Shown: in pieces, positions 15,596 through 23,667 of the stretch
Layout of the letters: each line of letters begins with the position of its first letter
How positions within the stretch are numbered: the first letter of the stretch is position 1
Source: Thermoplasmata archaeon
GTDB taxonomy: Archaea > Thermoplasmatota > Thermoplasmata > Halarchaeoplasmatales > Halarchaeoplasmataceae
Reading direction: 5' to 3'
DNA: 35,021 bases
Assembly (NCBI GenBank): GCA_019594025.1
Contig: JAFDUB010000003.1
Location: forward strand, 1-35,021
The notes under the pieces: generated by a model
What the model was told of the DNA's origin: nothing
The model's database searches: none
Seen by the model: only the letters and a program-made list of their open reading frames with translations
Made by a program: the position numbers and the translations under genes

Positions 15596-16759
15596 TCACT
15601 CCTTTCCTAGAGGGCTTATCTCCCTCAATCTTTCTACTACCTCTTTAATGTTATCTACAACATAATCAACATCATCCTGAGTACTGTATCTACCCAAGGA
15701 GAATCTAACAGAACCGTGGGCCCTTTCGTGGTCTCCACCGATACCCATTATCACGTGACTTGCCTCTAGCGAGCGGCTGAAACACGCGGATCCGGTGCTC
15801 ACGGCAACTCCCCTCATATCCATATGAAGTGTGATGGATTCACCCTCCACATAATGGAAGGTGATATTGGCGTTCTGAGGTATACGCTCTTCTCTAGCTC
15901 CGTTCAAGGTGGTATCAGGTATCTCTTTTAACACCCTGTCGATGATCCGATCTCTCAATTCCTTTATCCTGTCGTTCTCTTCCTTGGTCACAAGCTCAAC
16001 AGCTTTGGCAAAACCGACAGCACCGGGTATATTCTCCAGTCCACCTCGTTTGTCGAACTCCTGAAAACCTCCATCCATCTGCTTTTTTATGTTGATTCCA
16101 TCGCGCAAGTAAAGGGCGCCTATTCCCTTGGGTCCATGGATGGTATGAGCAGATAAAGTGATCAAATCGGCGGGGATCTCGTTCACATCCAAGGGAATAC
16201 GTGTGAACGTGTGAGTTGCATCGGTGTGAAAGAACACTCCTGCATCTTTACATATCTCTGCGAGCTTTTTTATATCCTGAAGGGTACCGATCTCCTGGTT
16301 GGCGTGCTGTATGGATACCAGCACTGTGTCATCCCTTATTTCTTCTTTTAAATCATCAGGATCGATAAATCCTTCATCGTCTACAGTTAGGTATGAAACA
16401 TCATATCCTGCTTTTTCAAGTGTTCTAGCGCTGTGAAGTACGGAAAAATCTTCAATATCGGATATTATCAGATGTCCATCATTAGCGGACAAAACACCTT
16501 TCAAAGCAAGGTTACTCGACTCCGCCGACCCGGATGTGAACACTATCTCCTGTGGGCTAGCCCCGATATTTTCCGCGATCGACTTTCTAGCACCATCCAA
16601 ACCTTCCTTTGACTCGACACCCATGGAATGTCCGAATTCGGACGTAGCTACTGCGTACTTATCGAAAAAATACGGTTCCATAGCCTCCATCACTCTTTCG
16701 TCGAGGCACGTACTTGAAGCGTTATCCATATATACTTTCTTTCTTGACACTTTTATCAC
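15596..16759 (-). CDS. iscS: IscS/NifS-family protein lacking the PLP-binding lysine
   Basis: A 387-residue fold type I aminotransferase-like protein of the cysteine desulfurase family, closest in feel to Archaeoglobus IscS. Conserved: SGSAESSNLALKG, the pyridine-nitrogen Asp180 (HTDAT), and the persulfide Cys326 in STGSACFS. Not conserved: the lysine that forms the PLP Schiff base is Thr206 (SAHTIHGPKG, codon ACC). The catalytic His of the TEHKAV block is Asp104 (IEDFSVL). The Gln near PLP is His183 (DATHT). The frame is intact and the codons are clear, so this is not a frameshift. The residue numbers follow the track start. GTG 16750 with GGTGAT upstream may be the true start. The role is probably as scaffold or sulfur relay to IscU. 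Confidence 0.93.
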   Translation of the reverse strand: MIKVSRKKVYMDNASSTCLDERVMEAMEPYFFDKYAVATSEFGHSMGVESKEGLDGARKSIAENIGASPQEIVFTSGSAESSNLALKGVLSANDGHLIISDIEDFSVLHSARTLEKAGYDVSYLTVDDEGFIDPDDLKEEIRDDTVLVSIQHANQEIGTLQDIKKLAEICKDAGVFFHTDATHTFTRIPLDVNEIPADLITLSAHTIHGPKGIGALYLRDGINIKKQMDGGFQEFDKRGGLENIPGAVGFAKAVELVTKEENDRIKELRDRIIDRVLKEIPDTTLNGAREERIPQNANITFHYVEGESITLHMDMRGVAVSTGSACFSRSLEASHVIMGIGGDHERAHGSVRFSLGRYSTQDDVDYVVDNIKEVVERLREISPLGKE

Positions 16760-16761
16760 CT

Positions 16762-17181
16762 TTATAGGAATAGTGTAATATCGGACTCCCTGGCCTCCTT
16801 TATATATGTTCCGACGGCGCAGTAGTCACCTATCAGATCACGGTCCAAATCCTCTCTTTTCACACCCATTATATCCATGGTCATATCGCATGCCAGGACT
16901 TTACCGCCTAGTTCGATATAATCATCCATGAGGTCTTTCAACGAACGAACATTCGCCTTCTTCATCTTTCTCTTAACCATCCACTTTCCCAGTCCAAGCA
17001 TATTCATACGAGATAGCGGTCCTTTTTCTAAGCGACCTTTTTTCAACCTATCTAGCCCCCAGAATGTAAAGTATATCGATACGTCCATACCCATAGATAG
17101 AGCGCCTGTACCTACCACAAGCGCACTGTATAGTCTATCGTAATAACCGCTCTGCATAATTATCGTCGCTTTATCAGCCAT
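16762..17181 (-). CDS. DsrE/DsrF-like sulfur carrier family protein
   Basis: About 139 residues. The N-terminal KATIIMQSGYYDRLYSALVVG and the later VLACDMTMDIMGV block, with a conserved Cys98, mark the DsrE/peroxiredoxin-like (COG2210-type) family. Its members carry persulfide sulfur and act with TusA. The middle segment is basic (KWMVKRKMKKA). The track begins at 17190, but ATG 17181 has GGTGAT 5-6 nt upstream and is preferred; both starts overlap the tusA stop. It ends 2 nt before the iscS-homologue start, which fits a tight operon passing sulfur from TusA/DsrE towards IscS and IscU. The direction of transfer is inferred. Confidence 0.85.
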   Translation of the reverse strand: MADKATIIMQSGYYDRLYSALVVGTGALSMGMDVSIYFTFWGLDRLKKGRLEKGPLSRMNMLGLGKWMVKRKMKKANVRSLKDLMDDYIELGGKVLACDMTMDIMGVKREDLDRDLIGDYCAVGTYIKEARESDITLFL

Positions 17182-17422
17182 CCGCATCACCAGGTATCTT
17201 TATAGTTATCTTCCATTTATCGTCCTTTTGTTCAACACTAATAAGCTCCAATCCTAGTGATTCTACGGCCATGGGTATCTCATCCTTTGAAGGAGGATGA
17301 TTTCCAACGATCTCGATAATATCTCCCGCTTCAGCTTTTCGGATAGCCTTCCTTGTTTCTACCAAAGGTACAGGGCATGTTTCCCCTGTTACGTTTATCT
17401 TAATCGTCTTTTTTTCTTCCAT
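17174..17422 (-). CDS. tusA: TusA/SirA-family sulfur carrier protein
   Basis: An 82-residue protein with the diagnostic Cys-Pro-x-Pro motif (GETCPVPLVETRKAIRK) at the start of the first helix. A two-layer alpha/beta fold follows, with NHPPSKDEIP before the second helix. TusA proteins hold sulfur as a Cys persulfide for thio-modification or sulfur oxidation/reduction. ATG 17422 was chosen because AAGGGG lies 7 nt upstream; the track start at 17449 sits near the predicted transcription start. It is the first gene of the Fe-S/sulfur operon and is divergent from the histidine kinase. Confidence 0.92.
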   Translation of the reverse strand: MEEKKTIKINVTGETCPVPLVETRKAIRKAEAGDIIEIVGNHPPSKDEIPMAVESLGLELISVEQKDDKWKITIKIPGDADG

Positions 17423-17470
17423 TTGATTACCCCTTATCTGATAGTTCATGTGGATTATTAGTTTTCCCTA

Positions 17471-17479
17471 GGTTATAAA
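17471..17479 (-). promoter_or_regulatory. TATA box of the tusA-iscS-iscU operon
   Basis: TTTATAACC on the minus strand. The predicted transcription start near 17449 leaves a leader of about 27 nt that includes the tusA Shine-Dalgarno site. Confidence 0.5.
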
Positions 17480-17498
17480 CACTATAAGGTGATTATAG

Positions 17499-17508
17499 TA
17501 TTTATACT
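17499..17508 (+). promoter_or_regulatory. TATA box of the histidine kinase gene
   Basis: TATTTATACT on the plus strand, with a predicted start near 17530. It lies inside the track ORF's first codons, so the true start codon must be further down (17552 or 17567). Confidence 0.5.
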
Positions 17509-17566
17509 TTTAGTTCCAAAAAGATTATATCCTGTTATACACATTGTTAATATGGATGGAAACAGC

Positions 17567-20500
17567 ATGAAAGTTTTTCTTGTGAGCGGGGATATCGAGT
17601 TCCTAAAAAGTGCAAAGGACTTCCTTGAAAAGAAGACGGAGGACTTAAATGTAGATACCTCTGGTTCTCCTGAAAAAGCGTTAAAGAAAATATCACGAGG
17701 AAAGTACGATATCGTGGTTTCAACATACTTCACCGATAAAGAAATGGACTGCTTAGATTTCTTAGTGAAACTAAAGAGAATTAACGATGATATATCAATC
17801 ATAATGATTTCAAGGGAGAAAGAAGAGAAGATTGCAGTAAAAGCTTTGGAACTTGGTGCGGAAAGGAACATTTTCGGTACAGGTTCAAAAGAAATACAGA
17901 TGATCACCCTCTTTAGAGCTATCGAGAATGAGCTTGAGTTGAAGCAGGTTCAGAGGGAACTAAAGGAATCGGAACGCCTCTATAAAGGTATGTATGACTC
18001 CATGCTAGTGCTATCCAAACACGACGATCTAGATTACCTGCTGGCGACGATAGCTTATGAAGTCAAATCCTTACTGGGCGCCACCGATTGTAATATACAT
18101 TTTTACGACGAGGATGAAGAGCTGTTACGTCCGATCTATTCAAACCACCCAAAATATTCTGAAGAAATAATGAAACATCCTATACCCCTGGGCGAAGGTC
18201 TTACTGGTATGGTTGCTGAAGACGGTGTTGGCAGATACTTAAATTATGACGACCCAGATCACGTCTCGATTCACGTTCCCGATACCGATTTGGAGGAGGA
18301 GGAACTGGAATCCATAATGGTGGTACCTCTTTGGGACTACGACAAGCTGTTAGGGGCGATGTCTGTAGGAAAACTAGAGGATACCTTTGACGATTATGAC
18401 ATGAGCAAACTGAATCTTTTTGCAAGGCAGGTAGAGATAGCTTTAATAAAGGCCAGGCATATAAAAGATCTAAAAAAATCTCGTAAAAAACTGTTCCAAG
18501 AAAAGGAACGTATTAAAAAAATCCACGACATCGCAATCAAAATGAAAAGTATACGTTCAGAGGAAGAATTATACCCGATGATAATCGATTCTGTCCGGGA
18601 AATCCTCGATTTCTATGTCTGCAGCCTCGATCTCCTGGAGGACGGAGAATTTGAGGTAAAAGCCACCATGGGAGGGGTAAATAAGAAGGGAGATAGATAT
18701 CCTGTAGAAGGTGTCGCTGGTGAAACCCTAAAAATGAATAGGTCGTATATCATAGATGATGTCCAGGGTTCGAGGATGGCAAAACCCAAACGGAAAAATT
18801 ATCTTTCCGCTATAAGCGTGCCGATAGGTGACTTCGGTGTGTTTCAGGCCCTTTCAAAGAGAAAAAACGACTTCTCTCAAGAGGATTTGGATATTACCGA
18901 ACTACTCATGGCCCACGTCACCCAAACTCTCATAAGACTTCGTAATTTTAGAAAAGTGAAAGAGAGTGAAGAAAAATTTAAAGCTTTGTCCGAGAACAGC
19001 CCCTTCGCAATATTTGTTTATCGGGAAAAATTCCTCTACGTCAACGATGCCAGTGAGGAGTTGACAGGATATTCAAAAATGGAAATGCTCAACAGACACT
19101 TCTGGGAGGTGGTACACCCAGATCATCGAGAGATGGTAAAAGAAAGAGGCTTTGCTCGGCTAAGAGGCGAAGATGTCGCCCCACGTTATGAGTTCAAGAT
19201 AGTAAAAAAAGACGGAACCCCCCGATGGATATATTTCACAGGGAGTAAGATTAACTTTGAAGGCGAAAGTGCGGGACTCGGCACCGCAATCGATATAACC
19301 GAGAGGAAGGAAACCGAGGAAGCTTTGAAGGAAACTAATCGTAAACACATCACATTGATCGAGAACCTTCCCGGTATCGCTTATAGGTGCAAAAACGTTA
19401 AAAACTATACCATGGAATTTTTAAGCGAAGCCTGTACAAAACTGACAGGATACCAGCCTGATGATTTTGTGAACGACAAGAAACTGGCCTTTAAAGATAT
19501 CATACATCCTGAGGATAGAGAGTATGTATGGAGGTCAATCCAAGAGGCTGTAGAAAAAAGAGAATCTTTCGAAATAGAGTATAGAATAATCACAGATGAC
19601 AATGAAGAAAGATGGATATGGGAGCAGGGAAGAGCGGTTGAATTTCCCAAAGATGGGCCGGAGATACTAGAAGGGATAATAACAGATATCACAGAGCAAA
19701 AGATATCGGAGGCATTATTGAAGGAGAGAGAAGAAAAGTACCGAACTATCTTTGAATGCGCAGATGATGCAATATTCGTAATGAAAGATGATATATTCAT
19801 CGACTGTAACGTAAAAACGTTGGACATATTTCAATGTTCTCGTGATGATATTGTGGACGAACCACCATATAAATTTTCCCCGCCAAAACAACCCGATGGT
19901 AGAGATTCCAAAGAAAAGGCCTTGGAAAAGATAAACGCCGCCCTTTCCGGCAAACCTCAGTTATTTGAGTGGGTACACACAACAATGGCGGGTGAACGAT
20001 TTTATGCGGAAGTTAACCTGAATCGGTACAAAATAAACGATGAACTGTACATCATGGCTATAGTTCGTGATATCTCCGAGCAAAAACAAGCCGAAAAAGA
20101 ACTGCGGGAATACAAAGATCAATTGGAAGAGATGGTGGAAGAGAGAACCGCGGCGCTAAGGGATGCCAATATCGAGTTGAAGGCATTTACTCATTCTATG
20201 TCCCATGATCTAAAAGCACCTCTGAGGGCTATACAAGGATTCACTAGAGAATTAATGAAAGAACAAAAGGAGGGGTTGGACCAAGACGGTGTAGAGTGTC
20301 TCAAACGGATACATAAGGCCTCCGTAAGGATGAATACCCTAATCGAGGATCTGCTACGGTATAGTGAGGTATCCAAGGAGAAGAGGGCGCTTACCCAGGT
20401 ATCGCTGAACGAAGTATTAAAAGAAACCATCCAAGATTTTGAAGAAGTTATAGAAGAGAAAAATGCCATAGTTTCCATAGAGGGGAAAATGCCTGTGGTT

Positions 20501-20845
20501 ATGGGAAGGTACTCGACCATGGTCCAGATATTCTCAAACCTGCTATCCAATGCCCTTAAATTCGTCGAGGATGGCCAGTCCCCGGAGATTAAGATTTATG
20601 CCGAAAGTAGTGAAGACGTCGTACGTATATGGGTGCAAGACAAGGGCATAGGTATTCCTGAAGAACGTCACGATGAAATATTCCATCTTTTCGAAAGACT
20701 CCATGGCCGAGAAATTTATCCCGGGACGGGCATAGGTTTATCCATAGTTAATAAAGCGGTTGAGAAGATGGAGGGGAAAGTTGGTGTTGAATCGAAATCG
20801 GGGGAAGGAAGTAAATTCTGGGTCGAACTCGTTCCTTATCGATAA
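17567..20845 (+). CDS. Soluble hybrid-type sensor histidine kinase: degenerate receiver, 2 GAF, 3 PAS, HisKA, HATPase
   Basis: About 1092 residues without membrane segments. In track numbering: a receiver-like domain at 27-145, GAF at about 175-325 and 345-485, three PAS/PAC units at about 493-608, 615-738 and 745-865, a short coiled coil, HisKA with phospho-acceptor His906 (SMSHDLKAPLR), and an HATPase with N box NLLSNALKF, G1 DKGIGIP and G2 GTGIGLS. The receiver has Thr79 where the phosphorylated Asp should be and lacks the C-terminal Lys, so it probably cannot be phosphorylated. The start at ATG 17567 follows the promoter position; 17552 is possible. No response regulator is adjacent. Ligands of the GAF/PAS domains are unknown. 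Confidence 0.9.
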   Translation: MKVFLVSGDIEFLKSAKDFLEKKTEDLNVDTSGSPEKALKKISRGKYDIVVSTYFTDKEMDCLDFLVKLKRINDDISIIMISREKEEKIAVKALELGAERNIFGTGSKEIQMITLFRAIENELELKQVQRELKESERLYKGMYDSMLVLSKHDDLDYLLATIAYEVKSLLGATDCNIHFYDEDEELLRPIYSNHPKYSEEIMKHPIPLGEGLTGMVAEDGVGRYLNYDDPDHVSIHVPDTDLEEEELESIMVVPLWDYDKLLGAMSVGKLEDTFDDYDMSKLNLFARQVEIALIKARHIKDLKKSRKKLFQEKERIKKIHDIAIKMKSIRSEEELYPMIIDSVREILDFYVCSLDLLEDGEFEVKATMGGVNKKGDRYPVEGVAGETLKMNRSYIIDDVQGSRMAKPKRKNYLSAISVPIGDFGVFQALSKRKNDFSQEDLDITELLMAHVTQTLIRLRNFRKVKESEEKFKALSENSPFAIFVYREKFLYVNDASEELTGYSKMEMLNRHFWEVVHPDHREMVKERGFARLRGEDVAPRYEFKIVKKDGTPRWIYFTGSKINFEGESAGLGTAIDITERKETEEALKETNRKHITLIENLPGIAYRCKNVKNYTMEFLSEACTKLTGYQPDDFVNDKKLAFKDIIHPEDREYVWRSIQEAVEKRESFEIEYRIITDDNEERWIWEQGRAVEFPKDGPEILEGIITDITEQKISEALLKEREEKYRTIFECADDAIFVMKDDIFIDCNVKTLDIFQCSRDDIVDEPPYKFSPPKQPDGRDSKEKALEKINAALSGKPQLFEWVHTTMAGERFYAEVNLNRYKINDELYIMAIVRDISEQKQAEKELREYKDQLEEMVEERTAALRDANIELKAFTHSMSHDLKAPLRAIQGFTRELMKEQKEGLDQDGVECLKRIHKASVRMNTLIEDLLRYSEVSKEKRALTQVSLNEVLKETIQDFEEVIEEKNAIVSIEGKMPVVMGRYSTMVQIFSNLLSNALKFVEDGQSPEIKIYAESSEDVVRIWVQDKGIGIPEERHDEIFHLFERLHGREIYPGTGIGLSIVNKAVEKMEGKVGVESKSGEGSKFWVELVPYR

Positions 20846-20861
20846 CAACTCTATCCGAAAG

Positions 20862-20870
20862 ATAAATATG
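20862..20870 (+). promoter_or_regulatory. TATA box of the AMMECR1-pyrC operon
   Basis: ATAAATATG centred about 27 nt before ATG 20893, predicting a leaderless mRNA. It also marks a new transcription unit after the kinase gene. Confidence 0.5.
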
Positions 20871-20892
20871 AATCAACCATCATAGTCAAACT

Positions 20893-21486
20893 ATGTTTTC
20901 ACAGAAAGAGGGAGAATGTGCGGTAAGGGCTGCAAGAAAAGTGGTGCACTCCCACACTAGAGGTAAAAAGGTCGAGGTCGGCGATTTACCCGACAAATTC
21001 AACAAAAAGATGGGAGTATTCGTTACGATCAACCGATATCCCTCCGGGGATCTACGAGGATGTATAGGTTTTCCAGAACCGGTTATGCCTTTAAAGGATG
21101 CGTTGGTCCGGTCTGTAGTTAGTGCTACGAGAGACCCGAGATTTGCACCTTTGAGTAAAAACGAACTTGATAATATTGTAATCGAAGTGACGCTGCTTAC
21201 TCCTCCTAAGTCGGTGCGTTGTAAAACCAAAGAGATTCCCCAAAACATAGAATGTGGAAAAGATGGTCTTATTGTTTCCTACAAAAACCGTTCGGGTTTA
21301 CTGCTACCTCAAGTCCCTGTTGAACATGGATGGGACGTTCTTGAGTTCCTGGACCATACTTGTTTAAAGGCAGGTTTACCACCGGGAACATGGAAAGAAG
21401 AAGATTGTACGATCAAGAAGTTCCAAGGTCAAATCTTCATGGAAAAAGAACCTGAAGGTGAAATCGTAAAAAAGGAGCTATGCTGA
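20893..21486 (+). CDS. AMMECR1 domain protein
   Basis: A 197-residue protein with the invariant AMMECR1 signature LRGCIGFPEPVMPL, preceded by GVFVTINRYPSGD and followed by ATRDPRFAPLSKNEL. The family is found in archaea, bacteria and eukaryotes. Its molecular role is unsettled; archaeal genomes often pair it with radical-SAM or MEMO-like genes, which are not seen here. It is 1 bp from the pyrC start, so the two form an operon. The opposite-strand ORF at 20886-21248 is a shadow. Confidence 0.92.
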   Translation: MFSQKEGECAVRAARKVVHSHTRGKKVEVGDLPDKFNKKMGVFVTINRYPSGDLRGCIGFPEPVMPLKDALVRSVVSATRDPRFAPLSKNELDNIVIEVTLLTPPKSVRCKTKEIPQNIECGKDGLIVSYKNRSGLLLPQVPVEHGWDVLEFLDHTCLKAGLPPGTWKEEDCTIKKFQGQIFMEKEPEGEIVKKELC

Positions 21487-21487
21487 T

Positions 21488-22714
21488 ATGATAATAAAGG
21501 GTTCCACCTACATAAACGGTGAAATTGTAAAAAGGTACATAGGCATAGAAGAGGGGAAAATATCATTCGTTAAACGAGCTATAAAGACCAATGAGGATGT
21601 TTTTGAATGGGACGGTGTGATACTCCCTGCGGGGACGGACATGCACGTACATTTTCGAGACCCTGGACATATAGATAAAGAAGATTTTTACACCGGCACT
21701 CTGAGTGCTGTCCACGGAGGTATCACCACGGTAGTAGATATGCCGAACAACGATCCTCCTACCAACAACTTGAAAAGGCTAAGAGAGAAAATAAAGCAAT
21801 GTTCGAAGAAAGCTTGTATCGACTTCGGTCTTTACGCCCTACTATCCTCAGATGTGGAAAGGATGATGGATGAAACCTCTTTGTTCAAGGTGTATATGGC
21901 TGGTAGTACCGGTGCCCCGGGGCGGGGTGACCTTAAAGAGGAAGCAAAGCTCGTTTTCGATTCAGGTGGTCTTGTTGCCTTTCACTGCGAGGATGAAACC
22001 TCGTTTAAACAACCGGGAAAGGATTTGAAGGGATACAACAGAGAACGGCCGGCTGAAAGTGAGGTAAAGGCCATCAAGAGTTTAAAGGAATGGCCGGAAG
22101 GGCGAAAGCATGTATGTCACGTAAGTACTGAACGTGGATTAAAAGTTGCGAAATCTTTAGGTGCGAGTGTGGAGGTAACACCCCATCATCTATTCTTTAC
22201 CCATGAAGTTATGTTGGGCCCCTTCGGAAAGGTAAACCCGCCCCTAAGGGGAGATATAGATCATTTTGCCCTCTGGGAACATTTGGAACGTGGAGAAGTG
22301 GACATCATGGCCAGTGATCACGCACCGCATCTAGAAACCGATAAGACGGAATCCTTTTTGGAGGCACCGGCAGGCATACCCGGTGTTGAAACCATTTATC
22401 CTCTGATGATGAATTCCGTCGCGATGGGTGAGATGGGATTATCTACCGTCGTCGATTTATTGTGTACCCGTCCCGCAGAGATACTGGGCATAAAGAAAGG
22501 AGAAATTAAAGAGGGATATTATGCTGACCTAGCCCTTTTCGATTTCAGAGAGTTCGAGCCCATAATGTCCAATCGATTGCACTATAAGTGCGGGTGGACA
22601 CCTTACGAGGGCTTCAGATGCATCTTTCCAAGGCATGTGATCTCTAAAGCTGATTTCGTGATAAGTGACAGAAGTTTTGTTGGTTCGAAGGGCGAAGGAG
22701 AGTATATTTTTTAA
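21488..22714 (+). CDS. pyrC: Dihydroorotase
   Basis: A 408-residue amidohydrolase that closes carbamoyl-aspartate to dihydroorotate in pyrimidine synthesis. Metal ligands are visible in DMHVHFRDPG (His-x-His), in SLFKVYMAG (the likely carboxylated lysine), in VTPHH and in ASDHAPHL (catalytic Asp). VDMPNNDPPT and the PAEILGI/DLALFD end block also match the family. The length is normal. It starts 1 bp after the AMMECR1 stop, with a GGAG-type site upstream. No other pyr genes are in the window. Confidence 0.94.
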   Translation: MIIKGSTYINGEIVKRYIGIEEGKISFVKRAIKTNEDVFEWDGVILPAGTDMHVHFRDPGHIDKEDFYTGTLSAVHGGITTVVDMPNNDPPTNNLKRLREKIKQCSKKACIDFGLYALLSSDVERMMDETSLFKVYMAGSTGAPGRGDLKEEAKLVFDSGGLVAFHCEDETSFKQPGKDLKGYNRERPAESEVKAIKSLKEWPEGRKHVCHVSTERGLKVAKSLGASVEVTPHHLFFTHEVMLGPFGKVNPPLRGDIDHFALWEHLERGEVDIMASDHAPHLETDKTESFLEAPAGIPGVETIYPLMMNSVAMGEMGLSTVVDLLCTRPAEILGIKKGEIKEGYYADLALFDFREFEPIMSNRLHYKCGWTPYEGFRCIFPRHVISKADFVISDRSFVGSKGEGEYIF

Positions 22715-22734
22715 TCCTCGATATCGAAGGCGAA

Positions 22735-22744
22735 GATTATATAT
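22735..22744 (+). promoter_or_regulatory. TATA box of the aIF-1A gene
   Basis: GATTATATAT centred about 34 nt before TTG 22774. The predicted start near 22766 leaves only a few leader bases, which supports the TTG start. Confidence 0.5.
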
Positions 22745-22773
22745 CCCCCCGTACGATTGGGATAACCGATACC

Positions 22774-23094
22774 TTGTCACCTAAAGATGATAACAAAGAA
22801 GAAGTTATTCGAGTACCCTATCCTAAGAGAAGAGATGGTCAAATGTTTGCTATCGCTGATAAAATGCTGGGTGGAGGTAGGATAAGAATAATATGTGAAG
22901 ATGGAAAGTCAAGAATGGGGAGGATTCCGGGAAAACTTAAGAAGAGGATGTGGATGAGAGAAGGTGATTTATTGATAGTGAAGCCTTGGGACTTTCAAGA
23001 TGAAAAGGCTGAGGTAGAGTATAGATATACCCGTACCCAGGTTTATTATCTTAAAAAAAGAAACGATATCCCATCCAATATAGATATTTTTTAA
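22774..23094 (+). CDS. eif1a: Translation initiation factor aIF-1A
   Basis: A 106-residue S1/OB-fold protein with the eIF1A core: VIRVPYPKRRDGQMFAIADKMLGGGRIRI, then GRIPGKLKKRMWMREGDLLIV and WDFQDEKAEVEYRY. It occupies the ribosomal A site during initiation and supports start-codon selection. TTG 22774 is the only reasonable start: no in-frame ATG/GTG lies between the promoter and the conserved core. It is a monocistronic-looking gene between pyrC and the ArsR-like regulator. Confidence 0.95.
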   Translation: MSPKDDNKEEVIRVPYPKRRDGQMFAIADKMLGGGRIRIICEDGKSRMGRIPGKLKKRMWMREGDLLIVKPWDFQDEKAEVEYRYTRTQVYYLKKRNDIPSNIDIF

Positions 23095-23130
23095 CCCGGT
23101 CGTAATGTTTTATCAACCCATAGAAAAGTA

Positions 23131-23140
23131 TTAAATTATA
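23131..23140 (+). promoter_or_regulatory. TATA box of the ArsR-like gene
   Basis: TTAAATTATA-type box with a predicted start of transcription near 23160. It overlaps the track's ATG 23140, so ATG 23167 is the likely start codon. Confidence 0.45.
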
Positions 23141-23166
23141 TGTCACTATATACGTTAGGATTCACG

Positions 23167-23661
23167 ATGGCCCGAATCAAAGTAATCAAAGATGTAACAG
23201 ACTTCGTACCTATACTTCGTGCGGTCAGTACTGAGACAAAAAAAGAGATATTCACCGAACTGGCGGAGGAATGGAAAACGTCGGACGAGGTAGAGGAAAA
23301 ATACGGTGAAGAAGGTCTGGAAGCACTCAAACTTTTTGAAAAGATGAAGTTGGTAGAGACACGTTGGCAGCACACTGACAGAGAAACAAAAAAGGCATAC
23401 CATACCTACTATTCATCGGTACATATCGATGCCTCAGTTCCTGTAGGTGAAATAAGCGAAGTACTTTACGCGGCTATGCTCAGTGACGAGGAATTTACTA
23501 ATATAGAAGAAAAAATACTGAAGCAGGTGAAAAAAGGTGAAAACTTCGCAAAGGATATAAGCGAGATGCTCGAGGTTTCCCCACTCACTTTAAAAAGCAT
23601 GGTTAAGCGGTCGGTAAGACTTGATTACAGGGGCCATCGAATATTGGAACTAAAGGAGTGA
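23167..23661 (+). CDS. ArsR-type archaeal transcriptional regulator (PF09824-like)
   Basis: About 164 residues. The N-terminal winged helix region reads DFVPILRAVSTETKKEIFTELAEEW, then SDEVEEKYGEEGLEALKLFEKMKLVETRW. The middle has the family's KAYHTYYSSVHIDASVPVGEISEVLYAAML. A C-terminal segment resembles a second small helix-turn-helix. These blocks match the archaeal ArsR-like family PF09824. The start at ATG 23167 is preferred because the TATA box covers the upstream ATG. The effector and targets are unknown; no metal-binding Cys motif is visible. It is followed 6 bp later by a membrane protein. Confidence 0.8.
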   Translation: MARIKVIKDVTDFVPILRAVSTETKKEIFTELAEEWKTSDEVEEKYGEEGLEALKLFEKMKLVETRWQHTDRETKKAYHTYYSSVHIDASVPVGEISEVLYAAMLSDEEFTNIEEKILKQVKKGENFAKDISEMLEVSPLTLKSMVKRSVRLDYRGHRILELKE

Positions 23662-23667
23662 AAATAT

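Noticed and set aside
20886-21248. 120-residue minus-strand ORF opposite AMMECR1
   Set aside because: It is the reverse of a gene with a strong family signature, its composition is Ser/Thr/Leu-rich without motifs, and it has no ribosome site.
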